Position numbers and translations under genes: made by a program
Assembly: GCA_002701625.1 (NCBI GenBank)
Contig: NZWK01000029.1
Location: 73,082 to 78,204 of the forward strand
Length of the DNA: 5,123 bases
Direction: 5' to 3'
Source of the DNA: Chloroflexota bacterium
GTDB taxonomy: Bacteria > Chloroflexota > Dehalococcoidia > UBA2979
Notes under the pieces: generated by a model
Told to the model about the DNA's origin: nothing
What the model saw: the letters and a program-made list of their open reading frames with translations, nothing else
The model's database searches: none
In this document: in pieces, positions 1 to 5,123 of the stretch
Layout of the letters: every line of letters begins with the position of its first letter
Position numbering within the stretch: position 1 is the stretch's first letter

Positions 1-240
1 GCGAAATCTATGACGGGTCATATGTTGGCGGCTAGCGGGGCGGTAGAAACGATTGCTTTAATCGAAGGCCTTAGACACTCTATTGTTCCGCCAACAATTA
101 ATCTCGAGAGTCCTGATGAGGAGTGCGATCTTGACTATGTTCCTAATCAAGCCCGTGATGTGAAATCGAGGATCGTTCTGAATAACTCGTTTGGGTTTGG
201 GGGGCAAAATTCAGTGTTAGTCCTCAAGGGTATGGTTTGA
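1..240 (+). CDS. fabF: 3-oxoacyl-[acyl-carrier-protein] synthase II, C-terminal part (5' end outside window)
   Basis: This is the last 79 codons of a beta-ketoacyl-ACP synthase, which condenses malonyl-ACP with a growing acyl-ACP during cytoplasmic type II fatty acid elongation. The reading frame is open from base 1 and ends in TGA. Its first residues, AKSMTGH, match the KSMTGH motif of FabF, carrying the active-site lysine and the second catalytic histidine. [19 protein letters not shown] follows, a hallmark of FabF, and then NSFGFGGQN near local residues 62-70, the glycine-rich loop with the gating phenylalanine. The usual residue after FGFGG is Thr; here it is Gln, a mild change. The catalytic cysteine and first histidine would lie upstream of the window. 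The C-terminus is the normal length. FabB is less likely because of the CDLDYVP and [12 protein letters not shown] wording. The gene converges on folC with 13 bases between stops. Confidence 0.95.
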   Translation, partial: AKSMTGHMLAASGAVETIALIEGLRHSIVPPTINLESPDEECDLDYVPNQARDVKSRIVLNNSFGFGGQNSVLVLKGMV

Positions 241-253
241 AGTTATCGAATTA

Positions 254-1636
254 TTACCTAGTTTTTTCTTTCGTTTCATTAGTTAGTTCGAGCTCAAATG
301 CTCGGGCTTCGCTTGCGGTATAGAGACTCCCTACAATTAGTATCGTACTATCAGGCCCTGAGATTTGTTTTGCATATTCTATTGACCTAGAAATATTCGG
401 CTGGACGCTGACCTGGTGTGATCGTTTTCTCAGTTCATGTGCAATCGCTTCTGACGGCAAAGCTCGCAAGCCCGAAAGCTCTGTAGCGATAGTTGTATCC
501 GAGGGCATCACTAACTGATCAATAATTTTAGAAATAGACTTACCTTCGAGGAAGCCAAAGATCCAAATTAAGTTTTTGGTGATCCCTAATGCTTTCAGAC
601 TTTCCGAAAATCGCTTTGCGGCAAGAGGGGTGTGTAAACCATCCGTGATCATGAGTGGTTTTTGGCTTAAGACTTCAAATCGCCCAGGAATAGTGAGCGA
701 GGCTAGTCCTTCGAAAACAGCTTTTTTAGGCAGTTTGGTCTCGTTCACTGCGTACCAAGCTATTTCGGCAGCTCTAATGCCACTACAGATGTTTTCTAGC
801 TGGTGTTCTCCGGGCAATAAAAAAGTGAGATCGTTATATATATGGTCAGGAGTCTGGAGTGTAATTATCTGTTTATCTAGACTTACAGTTCTGGAAGTAA
901 TCGTGCAGTCTGTTGAGGCATCATGTATGTGATCATCCGGCAATCCCGCTCTGCTTCTAATTGCATCGCGTGCAGATTTGTTCATCGTTGCTAACACCAA
1001 GTGTGCAGATCGTTTAATAATTCCAGCTTTTTCGGCAGCTATTTTTCTAATTGTGGAACCAAGTATATCGGTGTGTTCTAGGTCTATCGCTGTTATTACA
1101 GAGACTTCTTTTTTTAGTACGGCATTAGTCGTGTCGAGTCTTCCACCGAGCCCGACTTCAATCACTTGCCAATCAGATTGAAAATCATGCGCGGCCCACC
1201 AACCGATTACTGTCATCATTTCAAAATAAGACCAGTCAGCTGTAATGGGATCGTCAAGAAGCTTATTTGCTAGTCGGGTGAAGTCTGGTTTTGAAATCAA
1301 CTGGCCGTTTATTCGGATGCGTTCCCTAGCGCTATGCAAATCAGGAGAGGTTAATAAACAGGTGGTCGCACCGGCAAACCTTAAAATTATTTCAACGATT
1401 GATGCAGTTGATCCTTTACCTTTTGAGCCAGCGATGTGCACGGTATGTCGACTATCGGGTCTCTCGTGGTCATTTAGGTAGTTCCATATAAGCTGTAACC
1501 GGTCGTCATCATTATTTTGTTTGGTTATGCTATTTTGAGATTTACCTCTCATTAATAGTTTTTTTAGTGCCGTGACATAGAGTTTATCCTCGCTCGCGGC
1601 GTATTGCTCTAACCTTTTCTCATGTGTAGAAGACAT
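254..1636 (-). CDS. folC: Folylpolyglutamate synthase / dihydrofolate synthase (Mur ligase family)
   Basis: FolC adds glutamate to dihydropteroate and/or to folates in the cytoplasm, using ATP. From ATG at 1636 the product has 460 residues. Visible motifs are the P-loop GSKGKGST (about 70-77), TSPDLHSARERIRING (about 96-111), the FEMMT segment (about 138), EVGLGGRLDTTN (160-171), the DLEHTDILG histidine (188), and EKAGIIK (202-208), whose lysine (203) is the one usually carbamylated in this family. PGEHQLEN precedes the C-terminal domain, which carries GRFEVL and DGLHTP (332-337) where most FolC proteins have DGAHNP. The frame stays open up to an ATG at 1720, but those 28 extra residues are hydrophobic, unlike FolC, and would overlap the divergent gene; an AGGA lies 12 bases before 1636. 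The N-terminal 69 residues before the P-loop are about 20 longer than in many FolC proteins and poorly conserved in look. Whether it has one or both activities cannot be told from sequence. Confidence 0.93.
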   Translation of the reverse strand: MSSTHEKRLEQYAASEDKLYVTALKKLLMRGKSQNSITKQNNDDDRLQLIWNYLNDHERPDSRHTVHIAGSKGKGSTASIVEIILRFAGATTCLLTSPDLHSARERIRINGQLISKPDFTRLANKLLDDPITADWSYFEMMTVIGWWAAHDFQSDWQVIEVGLGGRLDTTNAVLKKEVSVITAIDLEHTDILGSTIRKIAAEKAGIIKRSAHLVLATMNKSARDAIRSRAGLPDDHIHDASTDCTITSRTVSLDKQIITLQTPDHIYNDLTFLLPGEHQLENICSGIRAAEIAWYAVNETKLPKKAVFEGLASLTIPGRFEVLSQKPLMITDGLHTPLAAKRFSESLKALGITKNLIWIFGFLEGKSISKIIDQLVMPSDTTIATELSGLRALPSEAIAHELRKRSHQVSVQPNISRSIEYAKQISGPDSTILIVGSLYTASEARAFELELTNETKEKTR

Positions 1637-1695
1637 AAACCAGATGATTCCTGCTAAATAGTGAATTAGAATTATGATTTGTATGAACTCATCGT
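1637..1695. promoter_or_regulatory. Divergent promoter region between folC and the DUF1122-like gene
   Basis: These 59 bases separate two divergent start codons and must hold at least part of both promoters. On the plus strand TATGAT at 1673-1678 resembles a -10 box and would give a very short leader before ATG 1696, but no good -35 is visible. On the minus strand CATAAT (complement of 1671-1676) is -10-like. The CTGACA box (complement of 1697-1702) is -35-like but 20 bases away, wider than usual. A tandem GAATTA hexamer lies at 1663-1674. An AGGA (minus strand, about 1649-1652) may be the folC ribosome binding site. The promoter function is inferred from layout; the individual boxes are weak. 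Confidence 0.35.
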
Positions 1696-2430
1696 ATGTC
1701 AGGAAGTAGTCAGGGTACACGTGTGTGGAAACCTATATCAGACGAAGCGGACCATGAGCTTTTTATTGCTAATGGTCGTGAAGTCGGAGACGGTGTTTTT
1801 TTAGAAATCGAACTTGGGCCAAAGAGCAAAGTAGGCTCCTCGAATTTTCAAATATTTCTGGATTCTAAAAAGTTAGGTCGGGCACGTTTTCCGGTTGTTA
1901 GGGGACTTCAGAATTCAGGTAAATTTCCAGGATTTAATTGGTTGGAGATAACATATTTTACTGACGTGTTGGAATTTGATGATGGCCAGGTGAAAATTCC
2001 CGAAAGCATCGATTTAAATATCATTGCGGTGCTATCAGAGATAGTGCCGAATGGTGGTCATCTGATGATTGAATATGATTCTATTCCAAGAAAGACGACT
2101 GCTCGGGCACTCAGCGCTGGGGTTCCACCAATTATCACTCCACTGGGGTCCATGATGTTTAGTATCGGATGCGGTGTTGCGTTTAAGGATTGGTATATTT
2201 CTGAGGGAGGACGCGAAGGTCCGAGGAAATTGCAGGGATTTAAAGCCATTGATGCTCATCATGAAAGGATTCGTTTCGGTCAGTCGTTAGATTCTATTGA
2301 AGAATTTATGTCTAAATTTCAAGATTTAGATTGGGATTTACAAATTTTGATTAGACCGCTTGCGGACGCCACAATTACTTTGTTAAGGTCAAAATTAGAG
2401 CTTCCTCATGGTCCTCCTACACGGTCATAA
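1696..2430 (+). CDS. Conserved protein of unknown function, DUF1122-like
   Basis: The product has 244 residues, with no signal peptide and no membrane segment, so it is probably cytoplasmic. I recognise it, from memory only, as similar to DUF1122, a family seen mainly in archaea and a few bacteria with no established function. The core that suggests this runs from about residue 120 to 181: GGHLMIEYD (120-128), a helix with TARAL, then GVPPIITPLG (142-151), FSIGCGVAFKDWY (155-167) and SEGGREGPRKLQG (169-181). The first 100 residues look like mixed beta strands; the last 55 look helical and charged. ATG 1696 is the only ATG after the in-frame TGA at 1684 and has no clear Shine-Dalgarno; a GTG at 1723 is an alternative. 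It is divergent from folC and its stop codon directly abuts that of the next gene. A folate-related role is only a neighbourhood guess and is not supported by any motif. Confidence 0.75.
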   Translation: MSGSSQGTRVWKPISDEADHELFIANGREVGDGVFLEIELGPKSKVGSSNFQIFLDSKKLGRARFPVVRGLQNSGKFPGFNWLEITYFTDVLEFDDGQVKIPESIDLNIIAVLSEIVPNGGHLMIEYDSIPRKTTARALSAGVPPIITPLGSMMFSIGCGVAFKDWYISEGGREGPRKLQGFKAIDAHHERIRFGQSLDSIEEFMSKFQDLDWDLQILIRPLADATITLLRSKLELPHGPPTRS

Positions 2431-3276
2431 TTATTCACCAAATTTTTGAGTACACACAGCTGCGCCAAAAATAAAAATGTATGCAGAAATAAATATGAAA
2501 AGCATAATAGCCATTATTGATGTCAACGGACCATAAATTAGGTCGAAAGTGATAGATCGAGAAATATAGAAAGTAAATCCGTACTTTAAAATTTCAAACC
2601 CAAGGGATGAAATTGTGGCCCCAAACCAGAGGGTTTGTATAGCTGGCTTTCTAGTAGGTACAAAGTGATACCAAAGCATGGCTGACAGTAGTGTGAGGGA
2701 TAGCGATATTACTGGGCCAATCGCTAATTCAGGAGTTATCAAGTACTGATCGATGTCAAGAACAGAAATATCGCCACGACCATTTGTCGACAAGCTCCAT
2801 ATTGCGGTTGTTATAAAACCACCGATTAAGGGCAGAGCCAGGAATGGTATGAGCGCATAATCGATTAATCTTGATCTGAGAAATGATCTGTTTCTTACGG
2901 GCCCAAAAGTTTCATCCAAGCCCTTTCGCAACGATGAAGTCATAGTACCTGATGTCAAAATTAATGCAGGTGCGGACGCAACCAGTACTGCGGGTCCAAG
3001 CTGAAGGAAATTTTTGAGTGCAGATTCAACTGAAGAGTCGTTCATTTGTAACTGATTAACAAGTAGCTCGATTGTTAATTCCTGAGCATCACTCTCGAAC
3101 AGAATTCCACAGACGCTACTTAGCAACAAAGTTAGTGGAAATAAAGAAAAAATTCCGAAATAAGCAGTTGCTGCAGCATGCTGAGGTCCGTGAACGCGCA
3201 CAAACCGTTTACCACTGGAATAAAGAAGTCGAATAAGACTTTTTCCGTTTTCCGATGTTATGTATCGAGATTGCAT
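2431..3276 (-). CDS. YihY/BrkB-family inner membrane protein
   Basis: This 281-residue integral membrane protein belongs to the YihY/virulence-factor-BrkB family, often misnamed ribonuclease BN; the transported or processed substrate is unknown. A basic N-terminus of about 33 residues precedes AAATAYFGIFSLFPLTLLL (34-52), the family signature at the first membrane helix. About six hydrophobic segments can be seen: roughly 38-60, 94-112, 138-162, 183-206, 216-236 and 246-274. Between the second and third lies the family's amphipathic LRKGLDETFGP stretch (116-126). The last two segments include the typical YHFVPTRKP (203-211), LKYGFTFYIS (230-239) and IYGPLTSIMAIMLFIFISAYIFIFGA pattern (247-272). 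The C-terminus ends just after the last helix, without the long charged tail some members have. ATG 3276 is preceded by an AT-rich stretch with no clear ribosome binding site. It is divergent from proB and convergent, with no gap, to the DUF1122-like gene. Confidence 0.88.
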   Translation of the reverse strand: MQSRYITSENGKSLIRLLYSSGKRFVRVHGPQHAAATAYFGIFSLFPLTLLLSSVCGILFESDAQELTIELLVNQLQMNDSSVESALKNFLQLGPAVLVASAPALILTSGTMTSSLRKGLDETFGPVRNRSFLRSRLIDYALIPFLALPLIGGFITTAIWSLSTNGRGDISVLDIDQYLITPELAIGPVISLSLTLLSAMLWYHFVPTRKPAIQTLWFGATISSLGFEILKYGFTFYISRSITFDLIYGPLTSIMAIMLFIFISAYIFIFGAAVCTQKFGE

Positions 3277-3319
3277 ATTATTACTTTAAACTCTAGTAGA
3301 TCAATCTCTAGTCCGTAAG
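3277..3319. promoter_or_regulatory. Divergent promoter region between the yihY-like gene and proB, with an imperfect dyad
   Basis: Only 43 bases separate the two start codons as called. TATTAT at 3276-3281 (plus strand) is -10-like for proB but has no recognisable -35. An imperfect inverted repeat fills 3293-3311: CTAG-t-AGAT, two central bases, then ATCT-CTAG, giving eight paired positions with a one-base bulge. The same stretch can be read as a direct repeat of CTCTAGT at 3291-3297 and 3306-3312, 15 bases apart. Such an element could be an operator or a chance match in AT-rich DNA. If proB starts at GTG 3362 instead, the spacer grows to 85 bases, more comfortable for two promoters. Confidence 0.3.
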
Positions 3320-4501
3320 ATGGTTTTTATCATTACAAGACTAAATGAAAGTTGTGAAACCGTGGCTAAAAATAATTCAGATTTATACCGAGTTGTGGTT
3401 AAGATTGGAACGAACGTACTCACTCAGGGTGGAAAAAAAATCGTTTACGAGAAGATGCGAGATATAGTTCGCCAAATTTCTGTACTCCAACGTGAGGGAT
3501 ATGAAGTACTTTTGGTCACGAGTGGTGCAATTACTGAGGGAGAATCTCTTTTAGCGAAATTTAAAAACAATCAATTTTCTAGTGAATCTGGGAGTGTTGC
3601 TTCCAAACAAGTGTTGGCAGCGGTTGGGCAAGTTCCGCTCATGCGTGGTTGGGAACAGGCGTTCAATCAATTAGATATTCTCTCTGCGCAAGCGTTAATT
3701 ACCCGTCGCGATGTGAGTGATAGATTGTCTTATTTGCATGCTAGAAACACTTTGCTGAAGCTCTTGGAGCTTAATATCGTTCCAATTATTAATGAGAATG
3801 ATGTCGTTGCTATAGATGAAATAGCTGAGGTCAATATAGGCGATAATGACCATCTTTCGGCCCTTATTTCAAATTTAGTCGATGCTGACCTATTAGTCAT
3901 TCTAAGTGATGTATCGGGACTGTATCAGTCAGACCCTAGGATAAATGAAGAAGCCCTTTTGATTAGTAAAGTGGAATCGGTCGACGATTACATACTGTCA
4001 ATTGCTGGATCTGCTGGTGAGCGAGGTAGGGGAGGGATGGCAAGCAAGGTATCAGCGGCAAAAATTGCGACGGAAAGTGGAACAGATGTATTAATCACAA
4101 ATGGAAATTCAGAGGATTGTGTTTTATCTTCAGTATCTAATGAAAAAAAAGGCACTTTTTTTCCAGCTCAGTCGAGTAGAATCGAAAGCCGCCGACGGTA
4201 TTTACTTTCGAACGTGGTCATAAAAGGTCGCTTGACAGTCGACAATGGCGCTGAGAACGCCTTAAGAAAAGGTTCATCTATCCTACCGGTGGGAGTTGTA
4301 GGCTGTGATGGGTTTTTTCAACGTGGCGATGTAGTCGATATACATTCCATTTCAGGAACGCGCATTGGCGTAGGTATTACAAATTATTCCACCGATGAAT
4401 TAGGGCGAATCAAAGGAATCCAAAGTTCGGAAATTCTTCGTACACTCGGTTATGAGTATGGTGAGGAAATCATACATCGCAACAATATGACGATGATATG
4501 A
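3320..4501 (+). CDS. proB: Glutamate 5-kinase with C-terminal PUA domain
   Basis: ProB phosphorylates glutamate to glutamyl-5-phosphate with ATP, the first and feedback-inhibited step of proline synthesis in the cytoplasm. The product is 393 residues, against 367 in E. coli. An amino acid kinase domain spans about 23-265: VVVKIGTNVLT (25-35), LLVTSGAITEG (64-74), SKQVLAAVGQ (95-104), PIINENDVVA (155-164), NIGDNDHLSAL (172-182), LSDVSGLYQSDPR (195-207) and GRGGMASK (236-243). A PUA domain follows at about 295-375, with TVDNGAENAL, GSSILPVGV and FFQRGDVVDI, then the typical LGYEYGEEIIHRNNM end. The ATG at 3320 gives about 22 residues before the first kinase strand; GTG at 3362 would give MAKNNSDLYRVVVKIG, closer to the usual ProB start. 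Neither has a strong Shine-Dalgarno, so the start is open. proA is not adjacent, since the next gene is on the other strand. Confidence 0.95.
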   Translation: MVFIITRLNESCETVAKNNSDLYRVVVKIGTNVLTQGGKKIVYEKMRDIVRQISVLQREGYEVLLVTSGAITEGESLLAKFKNNQFSSESGSVASKQVLAAVGQVPLMRGWEQAFNQLDILSAQALITRRDVSDRLSYLHARNTLLKLLELNIVPIINENDVVAIDEIAEVNIGDNDHLSALISNLVDADLLVILSDVSGLYQSDPRINEEALLISKVESVDDYILSIAGSAGERGRGGMASKVSAAKIATESGTDVLITNGNSEDCVLSSVSNEKKGTFFPAQSSRIESRRRYLLSNVVIKGRLTVDNGAENALRKGSSILPVGVVGCDGFFQRGDVVDIHSISGTRIGVGITNYSTDELGRIKGIQSSEILRTLGYEYGEEIIHRNNMTMI

Positions 4502-4502
4502 A

Positions 4503-5123
4503 TTAGTTATTGAAGCAGCGTGGTTGAACTTCAGGACCCCACCACTCAATTTCTGGAGTGAGTTCGATCCCGAATGATGCCCGTACCTTTTGTTGAATTT
4601 CTGTGATCAGATATACGATTTCGTCTGAACTCGCATTTCCGTTATGGGTGATAAAGTTTGCGTGTAATTGATTGACTGAGGCATTTTTCGTGCCAAGTTT
4701 TTTACATCCTGCGGCTTCGATTAATCGTCCTGCGTAATCACCTTCAGGATTTTTGAAGATGGAGCCTGCATTCGGTTCAGCCGTCGGTTGAGTCGCCTTT
4801 CGAGACGCAAGTAGCGCGCGCATATCCGAGTTAATAACGTCACTCGACTTGTTTACAAGATTGAAGCTAGCCTCAATAACGATATTGCCACTGCGTTTAA
4901 GTGACGTCTCTCTATAGCCCCAAATAATATCTTTGTGGTCATAGTTTCGAAATTCACCATTTTTTAAGACGGTTATCTGTTCGACGATAGTGCTCATGTC
5001 TGAATTGACGGTCGTGCCAGCGTTTGATTGGAGTGCGCCTCCCACAGTCCCCGGTATTCCTATGCAAAACTCTGCCCCCGACAAGCCTGAACTTGCAGCT
5101 TTCTTTGCCAAGGCAGGTAGCAT
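4503..5123 (-). CDS. murB: UDP-N-acetylenolpyruvoylglucosamine reductase (UDP-N-acetylmuramate dehydrogenase), C-terminal part
   Basis: MurB reduces UDP-GlcNAc-enolpyruvate to UDP-MurNAc with NADPH and FAD, the second committed step of peptidoglycan precursor synthesis. The 206 residues visible cover the second half of the FAD-binding domain and the substrate-binding domain; the N-terminus lies beyond the right edge, and the ATG at 5121-5123 is almost certainly internal. Seen in order (local numbering): GIPGTVGGALQSNAG (22-36), a flavin-contacting loop; GYRETSLK (69-76), with the family arginine; TQPTAEPNAGSIFKNP (111-126), whose serine 121 is the proton donor; GDYAGRLIEAAG (128-139); LHANFITHNGNAS (153-165); and LTPEIEWWG (188-196), where glutamate 191 is the likely second catalytic acid. 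The pattern is of the shorter type II MurB, not the E. coli type I. All expected catalytic residues in this part are present. The stop codon lies one base from that of proB. Confidence 0.95.
   Translation of the reverse strand: MLPALAKKAASSGLSGAEFCIGIPGTVGGALQSNAGTTVNSDMSTIVEQITVLKNGEFRNYDHKDIIWGYRETSLKRSGNIVIEASFNLVNKSSDVINSDMRALLASRKATQPTAEPNAGSIFKNPEGDYAGRLIEAAGCKKLGTKNASVNQLHANFITHNGNASSDEIVYLITEIQQKVRASFGIELTPEIEWWGPEVQPRCFNN

Noticed and set aside
229..268. Possible intrinsic terminator after fabF (GGTA ... TACC followed by a T-run at 262-267)
   Set aside because: The stem is only four pairs with a loop of over twenty bases, and the T-run lies in the folC lysine/threonine codons; not a credible hairpin.
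576..1481. Three plus-strand open frames (576-932, 978-1181, 1245-1481)
   Set aside because: They lie wholly antisense to folC, whose motifs are intact, and their translations resemble no family; they are shadow frames.
2035..2262. Two overlapping minus-strand open frames inside the DUF1122-like gene
   Set aside because: They are antisense to the conserved motif block and have no recognisable features; coding on the plus strand explains the region.
4543..4560. Short hairpin CACTC-GAGTG near the proB/murB junction
   Set aside because: Five-pair stem inside murB coding sequence with no following T-run; expected by chance.
1..5123. Search for a defence, mobile or otherwise novel multi-gene system
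   Set aside because: No transposase, integrase, nuclease, toxin, CRISPR-like repeat or linked uncharacterised cluster is visible; all but one of the genes are familiar core families and none is co-transcribed with another.

Overview
The window is a compact stretch of bacterial chromosome holding six protein genes, two of them cut by the window edges. All recognisable genes are core metabolism or envelope functions: fabF (fatty acid elongation), folC (folate synthesis and polyglutamylation), a conserved protein of unknown function that looks like the DUF1122 family, a YihY/BrkB-type membrane protein, proB (first step of proline synthesis) and murB (peptidoglycan precursor synthesis). I see no mobile element, CRISPR array, tRNA, rRNA or defence gene. 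The DNA is AT-leaning. Gene content indicates a free-living, peptidoglycan-making bacterium. The style of the MurB C-terminus and the presence of a DUF1122-like gene would fit Chloroflexota, but that is a weak guess from memory and not a placement.

Layout: fabF 3' end (1-240, +), folC (254-1636, -), DUF1122-like (1696-2430, +), yihY-like (2431-3276, -), proB (3320-4501, +), murB 3' part (4503-5123, -). Strand alternates at every gene, so there is no co-directional pair and no operon within the window. The three convergent junctions are 13, 0 and 1 bases wide, and the two divergent junctions are 59 and 43 bases wide. Almost every base is coding, and no stretch over 300 bases lacks a gene.

The genes do not form an obvious pathway together. 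Each divergent spacer (folC/DUF1122-like and yihY-like/proB) must hold two promoters, and each convergent junction must end two transcripts inside or against the opposing gene. Shine-Dalgarno sequences are weak or absent at all four visible gene starts. I found no convincing new biological system. The points most worth checking are the uncharacterised DUF1122-like gene, the strictly alternating and nearly gapless arrangement, and a small imperfect dyad in the yihY-like/proB spacer.
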